A stretch of DNA of 64,000 bases from BOG-1155 sp050012495 (lineage in GTDB: Bacteria > Desulfobacterota > Syntrophorhabdia > Syntrophorhabdales > WCHB1-27): assembly GCA_050012495.1 (NCBI GenBank), contig JBEKHB010000012.1, forward strand, positions 1 to 64,000. Direction: 5' to 3'. Position numbers and translations under genes: made by a program. Positions within the stretch are counted from its first letter, which is position 1, and each line of letters starts with the position of its first letter. A model generated the notes under the pieces. The model saw only the letters and a program-made list of their open reading frames with translations, had not been told where the DNA came from and did not search any database. Positions 16,116 to 25,455 of the stretch are shown here, piece by piece.

Positions 16116-16165
16116 TTGACAACAAGTCAGGCATTTGTTAAATATACTTATTAAGCGCTCGTTAA
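16116..16165 (+). promoter_or_regulatory. Promoter A with TetR-type operator
   Basis: TTGACA (16116-16121), a 17-base spacer and TAAATA (16139-16144) are followed by TTAAGCGCTCGTTAA (16151-16165) at the expected start point. The arrangement and much of the sequence match promoter B at 30221. The 250-base leader that follows holds no gene. Confidence 0.6.
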
Positions 16166-16413
16166 ACAGAATCCTACTGTCGGCCGAAGTTAAGGGCGCG
16201 GAGATGGGTGAGGTTCAGGTGAACTTTTTAGCCATTGAGGAAGAGGCCGGAAAACAAGTGCAAGCGGCAAAAGTGGTGACCCCCTATGAAAAGGATAGAT
16301 AGGCCTGAAGGCGTGGCCTGTGGAGCCTTATACTTCGCGTCCGATGACTTGAGCTTCGTTATGGGGCAGACCCGAGTGTCAGCGGAGGGCTTGTCACCGC
16401 GTAGAGGAACCGT

Positions 16414-17568
16414 ATGCGCTTTCTCGAAGGCGTAAAGATTGTCGATTTTTCCCAGAGATTGCCGGGACCATACTGTTCGAGTATTCTTGCCGATCTCGGC
16501 GCCGACGTAATCATGGTGGAGAGGTCGGGAAGCCTGCCGCCGACCCGGTCGGTTTTCCCCGGCCTTTTTGAGCTTATTAACAGAAACAAGAAGAGCATTA
16601 GTCTTAACCTGAAGAATGATGAAGGAAGGAAGATTGCCCGGCAGTTGATCAAGGAAAGTGATGTGCTTGTAGAAGAATTCCAGCCGGGAGTGGCTACCAG
16701 GTTGGGTATCGGTTATGACCAGGTTAAGGAGATAAATCCTGCCATAATTTACTGCTCGATATCGGGGTTTGGCCAAGATGGACCTTACAGGGACCGCGTA
16801 GGGCATGACGTCAACTATCTGAGCCTTTCCGGCATCCTGTCCATCCCCGGTCAGTTTGATACGCCGCCTTCACGGCCGGGCGTGCCGATGGTTGACCTCA
16901 CGTCAGGGATGTACGCCGCCATTGCCGTCCTCGCCGCGTTGATGATGAAGGAGCGGGAGGGAGCCGGCACATACCTCGATGTCTCTATGTTCGATACCAT
17001 GATCACGTGGATGAGCGTGCGTGCGGGAAACTTCCTGGTCTATGGAAAAACACCGCAAAATGAGCACCTCTCCCCCCTCAACACTGTTTTTGAAACAAAA
17101 GACGGGAAGAACATTTCCTTGGGGCTCGTGGAGGAGCATTTCTGGAGAAAGTTTTTGGTGGCCGCCGACGAACAGAAACTTCTCAAGGACGAACGCTTTG
17201 CGTCCGCCGCCGGAAGAAAGGAGCACGGCAGCGAGCTTTTCGAAATCCTTAAAAAAATTGTAGCAAAGCGAACCTCACAGGAGTGGGAAGGGATACTCGA
17301 TTGGCGAAAGGTCCCTTATGCGAAGGTTTATTCCATTGACGAAACAATCAATGACCCCCACCTTCAGGCGCGCAATATTTTTTCAGAAATTGACGTGGAG
17401 GGCCTGGGAAGGATAAGGGAAGTTTTGTTCCCTGTACAGTTCTCCGGCTCACGGCTGGAGATCCGGTTGCCGCCGCCAAAATGGGGTGAACATGTCGACG
17501 AAATCCTAAAACGGTTGGGCTATTCGAAAAAGAAAATTGCGAAACTCAGGGAGGAGGGCGCTATCTAG
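16414..17568 (+). CDS. CaiB/BaiF-family (class III) CoA-transferase
   Basis: 384 residues. The family opening FLEGVKIVDFSQRLPGPYCS, the nucleotide-fold GADVIMVER, the RNKKSISLNLKN strand and the active-site aspartate in VPMVDLTSGMYAA all match class III CoA-transferases, which move CoA between two carboxylic acids through an aspartyl mixed anhydride. A ribosome-binding site (GAGGA) precedes the ATG. It is the first gene of a 12-gene operon behind promoter A, so it probably activates the pathway substrate using CoA from a product thioester. Some family members are instead alpha-methylacyl-CoA racemases, which cannot be ruled out. Confidence 0.85.
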   Translation: MRFLEGVKIVDFSQRLPGPYCSSILADLGADVIMVERSGSLPPTRSVFPGLFELINRNKKSISLNLKNDEGRKIARQLIKESDVLVEEFQPGVATRLGIGYDQVKEINPAIIYCSISGFGQDGPYRDRVGHDVNYLSLSGILSIPGQFDTPPSRPGVPMVDLTSGMYAAIAVLAALMMKEREGAGTYLDVSMFDTMITWMSVRAGNFLVYGKTPQNEHLSPLNTVFETKDGKNISLGLVEEHFWRKFLVAADEQKLLKDERFASAAGRKEHGSELFEILKKIVAKRTSQEWEGILDWRKVPYAKVYSIDETINDPHLQARNIFSEIDVEGLGRIREVLFPVQFSGSRLEIRLPPPKWGEHVDEILKRLGYSKKKIAKLREEGAI

Positions 17569-17622
17569 AGAGCGGTTTTCTATTCAGCATAAGATAATAA
17601 GGTTGATCGGAGGGGAGATAAG

Positions 17623-18513
17623 ATGAAGCTCGAGGATATCAACAAAACAGCAGTCATAGGCTCTGGGGCGATGGGGAATCAAATCGCGGAGCTATTTTCC
17701 CGCCTCATGGGATACGAAGTCAATATCATCGACGTCAGCGACGAGCTCGTTCGAAATGGCATCAAAGCGATAGACTATAGAATGGAGAAATTTTTTGTTG
17801 CAAAAGGCAAGATGACCCCGGAGCAGAAGTCGACGATAATGAGGAGGATCAAGGGATATAGCACGCTGAAAGAGGCCGTGAACGGAGTCGATTTTGTAAT
17901 CGAGGCTATCCCTGAGGTGATGGGGCCCAAGAAAGAGATGTTCAACAAACTCGATCAGCTTTTGCCGGATGCGCTCCTGACGTCCAACACCTCTACCTTG
18001 AACATAACGGAAATGGTGAGCGGCACAAAACGGCCGGACCGGACCGTTGGCATGCACTTCTTCAACCCCGTAGCTATGATGAAGCTGGTCGAGGTGGTGA
18101 AGGGGGCGCACACATCGAATGAAACGGTTGAGGTCGTGGTGGCCTTGGCCCGCAAGCTAGGCAAGGAGCCGGTCGTTTGTCGTGATACAAGCAACGGGTT
18201 CCTCGCAAATCGAGCTTACGAGGCGTTGAGAACAGAAGCGGTTCGGATGGTCTGGGAGAAAGTGGCTTCCCCGGAGGACGTGGATAAGGCCTTGAAATTC
18301 GGCTACAACCTGCCGGCAGGCCCGCTGGAACTTGGCGATCAGCTCGGCAGTTGGGGCAGAAGGTACGAGATGGAGCCCGACAGGATCAAAGAGCTGGGAG
18401 AGGCCGGCCGGTTGCACCCGTTGATAAAAACGATGGTGCGGGCCGGATATCCGGGTGGGTCCGGGAAGAAAGGGATTTATGATTTCTGGAAGGAGGTTAT
18501 GTTCAAGTGGTAA
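17623..18513 (+). CDS. 3-hydroxyacyl-CoA dehydrogenase
   Basis: 296 residues, the usual length for the short monofunctional enzyme that oxidises 3-hydroxyacyl-CoA with NAD. The Rossmann motif is GSGAMGNQIAELFSR, the NAD-binding loop is FVIEAIPEVMGPK, the catalytic histidine lies in GMHFFNPVAMMKLVEV, and the C-terminal domain starts near GFLANRAYEALRTEA. GGAGG lies before the ATG. The last seven bases overlap the GTG start of the crotonase gene, indicating coupled translation. It supplies the beta-oxidation-like oxidation step in the operon. Confidence 0.9.
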   Translation: MKLEDINKTAVIGSGAMGNQIAELFSRLMGYEVNIIDVSDELVRNGIKAIDYRMEKFFVAKGKMTPEQKSTIMRRIKGYSTLKEAVNGVDFVIEAIPEVMGPKKEMFNKLDQLLPDALLTSNTSTLNITEMVSGTKRPDRTVGMHFFNPVAMMKLVEVVKGAHTSNETVEVVVALARKLGKEPVVCRDTSNGFLANRAYEALRTEAVRMVWEKVASPEDVDKALKFGYNLPAGPLELGDQLGSWGRRYEMEPDRIKELGEAGRLHPLIKTMVRAGYPGGSGKKGIYDFWKEVMFKW

Positions 18514-19310
18514 CAGAGAGCGGCGAGTTTACGGGACTTATTTACGAGAAGAAGGAGCACGTGGCCTGGATCACGCTGAATCGCCCTGAGTCGAAGAATG
18601 CTCAAGGTCCTTTTGAAAGACAAGAACTGGTGCGGGCCCTGGAACAGGGGCGTGATGACGACGATGTCTATGTCATGGTGATAACGGGGGCGGGAAAGGC
18701 TTTCAGCGCCGGCGGGGACATTGCCAATTTCCCTCGAAACCCCGTTGAGTTTATGGAAAAAATTGGCATGCAGGTGAAGGGCAAGAGACGACCGATCGAA
18801 ATGACCAGAGAAATCCCCAAGCCGATCATTGCTATGGTCAACGGGCCCGCCCTGGGTGGCGGCTGCGAGTTGGCGATGGCATGTGACATTATTATCGCTT
18901 CTGAAAATGCCAGGTTTGGACAGCCGGAGATCCTCCTATCTCTGATCCCCGGCGGCGGCGGCACACAGATGCTGCCCCGTCTGGTGGGTGAAAAGAAGGC
19001 GAAGGAACTGGTCTTCACCGGTGAAACGATCAACGCTGAGGAGGCATTGAGAATTGGCCTCGTCAACAAGGTGGTTCCAAAGGAAACGCTTCGGGAGGCG
19101 GTCGGGGAGTTCGCGGCCAACCTTTGCCGGAGAAGTCCGATCATACTGAAGCTGGCCAAGCTGGCCGTCAACAAGGCATTGGAAACGCCTTTGTCAGTCG
19201 GCCTCGCGTACGAGGTTGACCTCTGCGCGCTCTGTTTCGGGACGGAAGATCTGTACGAAGGAGCGAAGGCTTTCAAGGAGAAGAGAACCCCCAACTATAA
19301 AGGTAAATAG
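18507..19310 (+). CDS. Enoyl-CoA hydratase (crotonase family)
   Basis: 267 residues from GTG. The crotonase oxyanion-hole stretches are AGKAFSAGGDI and GPALGGGCELAMACDI, and a candidate catalytic glutamate is retained in FGQPEILLSLIPGGGGTQ. That makes hydratase activity plausible, in contrast with the second crotonase at 22047. It overlaps the upstream dehydrogenase by seven bases and is followed after 11 bases by the HMG-CoA-synthase-like gene. Confidence 0.85.
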   Translation: MVTESGEFTGLIYEKKEHVAWITLNRPESKNAQGPFERQELVRALEQGRDDDDVYVMVITGAGKAFSAGGDIANFPRNPVEFMEKIGMQVKGKRRPIEMTREIPKPIIAMVNGPALGGGCELAMACDIIIASENARFGQPEILLSLIPGGGGTQMLPRLVGEKKAKELVFTGETINAEEALRIGLVNKVVPKETLREAVGEFAANLCRRSPIILKLAKLAVNKALETPLSVGLAYEVDLCALCFGTEDLYEGAKAFKEKRTPNYKGK

Positions 19311-19321
19311 GGAGGAGTGGG

Positions 19322-20746
19322 ATGAATGCGGGAATTGTAGCCTATGGGGCCTATGTTCCAATATATCGGCTGAGCCGGGTGGAAATCGCCAAGGTTTGGG
19401 GAACCAGGATGGCGAAGGGCGAAAAGGCGGTGGCGAATTGCGACGAGGACTGTATTACGATGGCCGTGGAAGCGGGGATGGACGCGCTGAAGGGCGTCGA
19501 TCCTTCTACGGTCGATGCCCTCTACTTCGCCTCGACGACTGCGCCCTATCGCGAAAAAAAATCGGCCGGCGTAATCGCTGCTGCCCTCGATCTAAGGCGG
19601 AACATCGTGACGGCTGACTTCGGTAATTCACTCGGCGCGGGCGCGAATGCGGTCAACGCCGCGCTGGACGCCGTGAATGCCGGGTCAGCCAGGAAGGCCT
19701 TGGTGGTGGCTGCCGACTGCAGAATACCGGCACCAAGCTCGGCGTTTGAGCTGGCACTGGGGGACGGTGCCGCAGCCCTGCTGATCGGTGCGGAAGAAGT
19801 GGCCGCGACGATCGTAGGCGGGTATAACCTGTCGAGCGATTTCATCGACATCTGGCGAAAGGAGAGGGGTGACACGTACCTCCACTCGTGGGAGGATCGC
19901 TACACCATTGAAAAAGGGTACACCCCACACCTGGCTGAGGCCATCAAAGAGCTATTCAAAAAAACGCAGGTGAAGCCGACCGAGATTGCAAAAGCCGCCT
20001 TCTATGGGCCTGATTCGAGAAGCCACGCCGGCTTGGGACGGATGATCGGCTTAACTCCCGAGCAGGTACAGGACGGGATGTTTGAGGTTATGGGTAACAC
20101 CGGCGTCCCCTTCTTCATAATGCTCCTGGTGGCGGCCCTTGAAAAGGCGAAAGTGGATGAGCAGATCCTCGCAGCGAGTTACGGCGACGGCGCGGACGCC
20201 TGGCTTTTCAAGGTTACGGACAAAATAGAAGGCTTGAAGGGAAGACGCGGTATCGCGAAACATCTCGCCTCGAAGATGATGCTCGCGAACTACGGGACCT
20301 ATCTGAAGTTCCGGAACTTGATGGAATGGGAGCGGACACCGCTGCCCCCTGCCGAATCCTCTGCGAATGTCTTTTACCGCGAAGGAAAGGCTCTTACACG
20401 CGGATACGGCGGAAAGTGCAGGGCGTGCGGCCATGTCCAGTTTCCGCCGCAGCGCCTTTGCATGTGGTGCCAGTCGAAAGACCAGTTCGATGACGTGAAG
20501 ATCATTGACAAGATCGGGAAGGTATTTACGTACAGCCTGGATGAACGGGCAGTCTTTGCCCTTGACCTGCCCAACGTCATAGTTATCGCCGACCTCGAAG
20601 GCGGTGGACGGATCTATGGACAACTGACCGATAGGGACCCAAAAGCTGTCAGCGTTGGGATGGATGTAGAAATGACTTTCAGAAAATACCACGAGGGTTC
20701 GGGCTTTCATAATTATTCTTGGAAGGTTCGCCCGGTGAGATGCTAG
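19322..20746 (+). CDS. HMG-CoA synthase-like thiolase-fold protein fused to DUF35 OB-fold
   Basis: 474 residues. The N-terminal 340 residues have the thiolase fold of the HMG-CoA synthase/ketosynthase III group (GIVAYGAYVPIYRLSR, ALGDGAAALLIG, YGPDSRSHAGLGRMIG). The C-terminal 130 residues form a DUF35 zinc-ribbon/OB-fold unit with CRACGHVQFPPQRLCMWC. At the place of the nucleophilic cysteine (family NACYGG or similar) the sequence reads DFGNSLGAG, so the cysteine appears to be missing. Such proteins next to a thiolase recall acyl-CoA-binding scaffolds and BbsA/BbsB-type thiolase pairs. It might be a non-condensing partner or lyase rather than a true synthase. Confidence 0.75.
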   Translation: MNAGIVAYGAYVPIYRLSRVEIAKVWGTRMAKGEKAVANCDEDCITMAVEAGMDALKGVDPSTVDALYFASTTAPYREKKSAGVIAAALDLRRNIVTADFGNSLGAGANAVNAALDAVNAGSARKALVVAADCRIPAPSSAFELALGDGAAALLIGAEEVAATIVGGYNLSSDFIDIWRKERGDTYLHSWEDRYTIEKGYTPHLAEAIKELFKKTQVKPTEIAKAAFYGPDSRSHAGLGRMIGLTPEQVQDGMFEVMGNTGVPFFIMLLVAALEKAKVDEQILAASYGDGADAWLFKVTDKIEGLKGRRGIAKHLASKMMLANYGTYLKFRNLMEWERTPLPPAESSANVFYREGKALTRGYGGKCRACGHVQFPPQRLCMWCQSKDQFDDVKIIDKIGKVFTYSLDERAVFALDLPNVIVIADLEGGGRIYGQLTDRDPKAVSVGMDVEMTFRKYHEGSGFHNYSWKVRPVRC

Positions 20747-20755
20747 GGAGGAAAT

Positions 20756-22045
20756 ATGGCGGAGAGCTTAAAAGACAAAGTGGCCATCATTGGGATGGGT
20801 TGTACTGAATTCGGTGAGCTCTGGGATAAAGACGTTGATGACCTGATCGTTGATGCGGTATCGGAAGCTCTGCAAGACGCACAGGTTGAGCTTAAGGATA
20901 TTGAGGCCGTGTGGGCTGGAACGGCGCAGAGCGGGGTTAATGGCTGCTCCGTCTCCGCTCCGCTTCAGTTGCAGTATGTGCCTGTAACAAGGGTCGAAAA
21001 TGCCTGTGGCACCGGGATCGAGATTGTCCGAAATGCGGCCCACGGGCTGGCTGCTAAGGTCTATGACCTGGTGCTCGCGGTCGGCTTCGAAAAGCTGAAG
21101 GACCTTGGCTATCCTGGTCTTCATCCGGCTAAGTTGTCCGACAAGTTCCACCCGATCTATCCGGCCGGAGGGACGGGACCCGGCCGTTATGCGCTCGCAG
21201 CTACCAGGTATTTCCGCCGTTACGGGCTTTCGGCAGAGGAGGGAAAGAGGACCATTGGCAAGATATCCGTCAAAAGCCACTATGCGGGCGCACGAAATCC
21301 CAAGGCCCACCTGAAGCGGGAGCTTACCCTAGATGATGTGCTGAAAGCCCCGATGATCGCCTGGCCGCTTGGCCTGCAGGACTGCTGCGGGGTAACGGAT
21401 GGCGCCTCCGCTGTCATCCTCTGCCGGACGGAGGACGTGAAAAAGTATGCCCCCCACCATGTGGACGACTATGTCACGATCAAGGGTATAGGGGTCGCAG
21501 CCGGGCCCGGTTGGGGAAAAAACAAGGAAGACTACGACTTCACACACTGGGCGGAGACGGAGTATGCGTCGAAGCAGGCATACAGGATGGCAGGGATCAC
21601 GAATCCTCGCAAGGAGCTTGACGTTGCGGAGATTCATGATTGCTTCTCCATCGCCGAATTGATCGCAATGGAGAGTTTGGGCTTTTGCCCAAAAGGACGC
21701 GCAAAACAGGAGATCATCGACAACGGCTCTTTCATCGCTCCGCAGTTTAGAGAGGCCGTGATGCGGAAGTGGGGTGCATCCGAAGAAGAGATCAGGAACA
21801 TGCCTGCCCCGGAAGATATTCTCGTCGTCAACCACAGCGGCGGCCTCAAATCGTTCGGGCACCCGGTCGGCGGGAGCGGCGGCCGGGAAGTTTACGAGAT
21901 ATACAAGCAGATTCAGGGCAGGGCCCAAGAGCCGTCACGGCAACTCAAGAACGTCCGCTTAGGCTTGACCCACAATCAGGGAGGACACCCCGGAAGATTT
22001 GCGTGTGCCATGGCTATCGTCGGCGTTCCACCGGAGAGACTGTGA
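20756..22045 (+). CDS. Thiolase (SCP2/lipid-transfer type acetyl-CoA acyltransferase)
   Basis: 429 residues. The nucleophilic cysteine is in VTRVENACGTGIEIVR. The histidine motif is in GGLKSFGHPVGGSGGREVYE, and the C-terminal region reads HNQGGHPGRFACAM, where biosynthetic thiolases have CxG. The variant motifs place it with SCP-x/acetyl-CoA-acetyltransferase-like thiolases that often work with a DUF35 partner. Here DUF35 is fused to the gene directly upstream (nine-base gap), so the two probably form a complex. The likely role is thiolytic cleavage of a beta-ketoacyl-CoA at the end of the pathway. Confidence 0.85.
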   Translation: MAESLKDKVAIIGMGCTEFGELWDKDVDDLIVDAVSEALQDAQVELKDIEAVWAGTAQSGVNGCSVSAPLQLQYVPVTRVENACGTGIEIVRNAAHGLAAKVYDLVLAVGFEKLKDLGYPGLHPAKLSDKFHPIYPAGGTGPGRYALAATRYFRRYGLSAEEGKRTIGKISVKSHYAGARNPKAHLKRELTLDDVLKAPMIAWPLGLQDCCGVTDGASAVILCRTEDVKKYAPHHVDDYVTIKGIGVAAGPGWGKNKEDYDFTHWAETEYASKQAYRMAGITNPRKELDVAEIHDCFSIAELIAMESLGFCPKGRAKQEIIDNGSFIAPQFREAVMRKWGASEEEIRNMPAPEDILVVNHSGGLKSFGHPVGGSGGREVYEIYKQIQGRAQEPSRQLKNVRLGLTHNQGGHPGRFACAMAIVGVPPERL

Positions 22046-22046
22046 G

Positions 22047-22838
22047 ATGATCATGGGGGCGTACAAAAATATCCTCCTCGAAAAGAAAGAAGACCTGGCG
22101 GTTCTGGTGTTGAATAACCCGGGAAGCCGAAACCCTTTGACGGAGAAAACAAAGGAGGAGATGATCGAGGCGTTGGCAGAAGTCGACCAAGCCGACGAGA
22201 TGAGAGCCCTGATCATTACCGGACGGGGAACCGCCTTTTGTGCAGGTGGGGATGTCAAAAAGATAGGTCAAGTGCTCACCCCACAGGAAACCGATAAGAT
22301 GATGAGAAAGTCGCAACAGCTTCTCTGGAAGCTGCTCGACCTCGAGAAACCCGTCGTGGCCGCAGTGAACGGGGATGCCTTCGGGATGGGCTGCAATCTG
22401 GTACTGGCGGCAGATTTCTCGATCGCCTCTGAGAAAGCTCGATTCTCCCAGGCCTTTGTGAAACTTGGTCTTGTTCCGGATTTTGGCGCGCTTTACTTCC
22501 TGCCGCGTCTGGTTGGCTTATGGAAGACAAAGGAACTCGTTTACCTGGGCGGCGCAGTTGGCGCCCAGGAGGCGAGAGAGATGGGGCTTATCTACAGAGT
22601 TGTCGCGGACGCTGACCTGGACGATGAGGCTATGGCTCTGGCTGGCCGGCTGGCGCAGATGCCCACCAAGGCCGTCGGGCGGGCCAAGACGTTGCTTGGT
22701 CGGACCTATGGGATGACGCTGGCGGAGCTATTGGAGGAAGAAATAAAGGCTCAGACATTCTTATCCCACACGGAGGACCATCGCGAGGGGCTACGAGCCT
22801 TTTTAGAAAAGAGGCAACCAAAGTTCCAGGGAAAATAG
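22047..22838 (+). CDS. Crotonase-family protein, isomerase-like
   Basis: About 263 residues from ATG 22047, one base after the thiolase stop (ATG 22053 is also possible). The oxyanion-hole motifs are present (GTAFCAGGDVKKI, NGDAFGMGCNLVLAADF). The position where hydratases have a catalytic Glu (QPE) reads SQAFVKLGLVPDFGALYFL. That pattern, with Asp in PDFG, is typical of PaaG/enoyl-CoA-isomerase members. I therefore favour a double-bond isomerase or a related reaction on an acyl-CoA over hydration. Confidence 0.8.
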   Translation: MIMGAYKNILLEKKEDLAVLVLNNPGSRNPLTEKTKEEMIEALAEVDQADEMRALIITGRGTAFCAGGDVKKIGQVLTPQETDKMMRKSQQLLWKLLDLEKPVVAAVNGDAFGMGCNLVLAADFSIASEKARFSQAFVKLGLVPDFGALYFLPRLVGLWKTKELVYLGGAVGAQEAREMGLIYRVVADADLDDEAMALAGRLAQMPTKAVGRAKTLLGRTYGMTLAELLEEEIKAQTFLSHTEDHREGLRAFLEKRQPKFQGK

Positions 22839-22860
22839 GTGAGAGAATGGAGGGGCCACA

Positions 22861-23709
22861 ATGAGTAAGGAAATCATGGCCATCGACGTATTGAATTATC
22901 CGTACACCCCCGAAAGTACAAAGAAGTTCTGGTCAAGTCCTGAGATGCAGGAGATGGCTCACAGGGTACTTGGCGGCCATACGCCTAAGGGTGTCCCGGC
23001 GGAACAGTTTATTGCAGACATGGATGCTGCAGGGTTCGAGAAAGTCTTCGTCGCCGCCTTGAAGATGGGGTCGTACAAAGGCAAATGGCTGGCTAACGAT
23101 TTCACGAATGAAGAAGTCCACGATATGATCAAGAAGTATCCCGATAGACTGATAGGAATGGCGGGCTACGACCCGATGAACGTCATGGAAAGTGTGCGCG
23201 GTATAAAAAAGGCCGTCAAAGAATACGGGTTCAAGGGGGTTTATGCCCATACCCTCGGCTGGGACATCGCGGCGGATGACCGTAGAATGTATCCTTGCTA
23301 CACCACATGTGTAGAATTGGGCATTCCTTTTTCCATGCAGATAGGCCATTCCTTGGAGTTGATGCCGAGCGAGGGAGGTAGGCCGATCCATATCGATAAA
23401 GTAGCCCTCGATTTCCCCGAGCTGGTCTTTATCGCGTCCCACACAGGCTGGCCGTGGGTCGAGGAATGCATCGCGATGGCTTCGAAACACTCCAACGTCT
23501 ATATCGATATCGCCGCGCATCTGCCGAGATATCTGGAGCCTCCGCTGGTCCAGTTCATGGACACGCGAGGTCAAGACAAGGTCCTGTTCGGCACTAATTC
23601 CTTCGGGCTTAAACGGTGTAAACAGCAGTTACTCGAGATGGCGCTAAAAGAGGAGACAAAGCGAAAAGTGCTGAGGGATAACGCGGTGAGAATTTTCAGG
23701 TTGGCCTGA
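22861..23709 (+). CDS. Amidohydrolase-2 (ACMSD-like) family protein lacking usual metal ligands
   Basis: 282 residues of the TIM-barrel amidohydrolase_2 family that includes ACMSD and gamma-resorcylate decarboxylase. Family features are the MDAAGFEKVFVAAL strand, then DRLIGMAGYDPMN, FKGVYAHTLGWDI and VFIASHTGWPWVEECIAMA. The N-terminal HxH metal motif is absent (MAIDVLNYPYTP), and the aspartate usually found in FGSDxP is replaced (LFGTNSFGL). It may be non-catalytic, use a different metal site, or be a CoA-ester-binding relative. It follows the crotonase by 22 bases in the same operon. A second, less altered paralog lies at 39252. Confidence 0.7.
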   Translation: MSKEIMAIDVLNYPYTPESTKKFWSSPEMQEMAHRVLGGHTPKGVPAEQFIADMDAAGFEKVFVAALKMGSYKGKWLANDFTNEEVHDMIKKYPDRLIGMAGYDPMNVMESVRGIKKAVKEYGFKGVYAHTLGWDIAADDRRMYPCYTTCVELGIPFSMQIGHSLELMPSEGGRPIHIDKVALDFPELVFIASHTGWPWVEECIAMASKHSNVYIDIAAHLPRYLEPPLVQFMDTRGQDKVLFGTNSFGLKRCKQQLLEMALKEETKRKVLRDNAVRIFRLA

Positions 23710-23778
23710 GCTCGGGAGAGGAACGCAGAAACAATGAAATGAGGACTGACCGGAGAAAATCTAGGATAGAGGCGTAAC

Positions 23779-25443
23779 ATGATATGGAACAAAAGAGTAT
23801 TGGCTGAAATCAGGAAGGCAAGAAAGACTTGGGAGAAAACCACTCTTAAGGGCTCGCTTCAGAGGGCTCCCGAAAGGGAAATATTCTCCGAATTGCCCAA
23901 GAAGCGTCTCTACACACCCGAAGACCTTTCTCATTCCGATTATCCCCGAGACGTGGGTTTTCCAGGCGAGTATCCTTACTTAAGGGGCGTGCACCCGACA
24001 ATGTATCGTAGCCGGCTCTGGGGGATGGCAGAGTATTCAGGCTTCGGGATGCCGGAGGATACGAACAAAAGATGGAAATTCCTGCTGCAACAGGGGCAGA
24101 CAGGCGTAAGCGTCGCATGTGACCTTCCGACTCAACTTGGTTATGACCCTGACAATCCATTGGCCGAGTCAGAGATCGGCGTTGTCGGCGTCTCCTGTCC
24201 GTCCCTGAGAGAAGTAGAGCTAATGTTTGATGGAATTGCCATGGACAGGGTAAGCATTCGCGGCTCCATCAATCACCCACACATCGTTCTATGGGCGATG
24301 TACGTTGCCGTCGCTGAAAGGCAGGGGGTCTCTCCTGAAAAAATCGGCGGCAATGTACACTGGGACTGCCTCAACGAATATCTGGGAAGGGGCGCTTATA
24401 TTTTTCCACCGGAAGGTGCCTTGCGTCTGGCCCTGGATTTCATGGAATATGGCCTGAAACACATCCCTAAATTAAGTTATCAGGTAAATGCATACACGGT
24501 CCGTGAGTCAGGAGCAACTTTAGTCCAGGAAGGGGCGTACGCCCTGGCGGCCTCGATCGCTTACATCGATGCAGCCCTCGAAAGAGGGATCGATGTAGAC
24601 GAATTTGTTCCACGTCTCTCCTTAAACATGGCTATCCACATGAACCTCTTTGAGGAGGCAGCGAAGTTCCGGGCGTTGCGAAGACTCTGGGCGAGAATTA
24701 TGAAAGAACGGTTCGGTGCAAAAAAGGAAGCCTCATTACAGTTCAGGTTCGGCCCGGGTACGGGTGGGTCTACCTTCACGGCCCAGGAGCCTGAAAACAA
24801 TATCGTCAGAGGCACAGTCGAGAGCCTGGCTGCCATCCTTGGTGGGGCCGGCTACCTGCACACAGCCTCTTACGATGAAGCCCTCGCCATACCAACAGAA
24901 AGGGCTGTTACCATCGCGTTGAAGACGCAGTTGATCCTGGCCTACGAGAGTGGGGTTACGGAAGTGGTAGACCCACTGGGCGGATCCTACTACGTTGAAG
25001 CGCTGACGGACGAAATCGAAAAAAGAGTAGTTGGGTATTTGCAGGAGATAGAAAAGAGGGGGAATATTTTCGAAGCTATAAAAAGCGGATGGTTCCAGAC
25101 GGAAATCGCTCACGCCGCCTATCAGAAGCAGAAGGAGATTGAGGAGGAAAAAAGGGTGATTGTGGGCGTGAATCGTTTCCTCACCGGAGAAACATTAGAG
25201 TATGCAATCCACAAGGCAGATCCGAACGTGGCCCGGGAGATGAAGCGGCGAATCAAGCTGCTCCGGGAGGAAAGAAACAACGGAAGCGTGCAGAAGAGCC
25301 TTTCCGAGCTGGAGGCGGCCGCAGAGGGCACGCAGAATTTGGTTCCTTTTGTGATGCAGGCAGTCAAGACTTACGCAACAATAGGTGAAATTTGCGGGGT
25401 CCTTCGGAAAGTCTTTGGCGAATATACGGGTCCCACTTTCTGA
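23779..25443 (+). CDS. B12-dependent acyl-CoA mutase large subunit, atypical active site
   Basis: 554 residues, matching the catalytic TIM-barrel subunit of methylmalonyl-, isobutyryl- and 2-hydroxyisobutyryl-CoA mutases. These enzymes rearrange the acyl carbon skeleton by a 5'-deoxyadenosyl radical. Family blocks include RGVHPTMYRSRLWGMAEYSG, then CDLPTQLGYDPDNP, then RGAYIFPPEGALRL and PRLSLNMAIHMNLFEEAAKF. Tyr86 and Arg204 align with methylmalonyl-CoA mutase Tyr89 and Arg207, which bind the carboxylate. However, the active-site His244 is Thr240 here (NAYTVRESGA), the RQ before the Tyr is AE, and the RxHxQTSGW-type block reads RFGPGTGGSTFT. The substrate is probably new. The B12 subunit follows after 12 bases. 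Confidence 0.85.
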   Translation: MIWNKRVLAEIRKARKTWEKTTLKGSLQRAPEREIFSELPKKRLYTPEDLSHSDYPRDVGFPGEYPYLRGVHPTMYRSRLWGMAEYSGFGMPEDTNKRWKFLLQQGQTGVSVACDLPTQLGYDPDNPLAESEIGVVGVSCPSLREVELMFDGIAMDRVSIRGSINHPHIVLWAMYVAVAERQGVSPEKIGGNVHWDCLNEYLGRGAYIFPPEGALRLALDFMEYGLKHIPKLSYQVNAYTVRESGATLVQEGAYALAASIAYIDAALERGIDVDEFVPRLSLNMAIHMNLFEEAAKFRALRRLWARIMKERFGAKKEASLQFRFGPGTGGSTFTAQEPENNIVRGTVESLAAILGGAGYLHTASYDEALAIPTERAVTIALKTQLILAYESGVTEVVDPLGGSYYVEALTDEIEKRVVGYLQEIEKRGNIFEAIKSGWFQTEIAHAAYQKQKEIEEEKRVIVGVNRFLTGETLEYAIHKADPNVAREMKRRIKLLREERNNGSVQKSLSELEAAAEGTQNLVPFVMQAVKTYATIGEICGVLRKVFGEYTGPTF

Positions 25444-25455
25444 GGAGGAGAGAAC

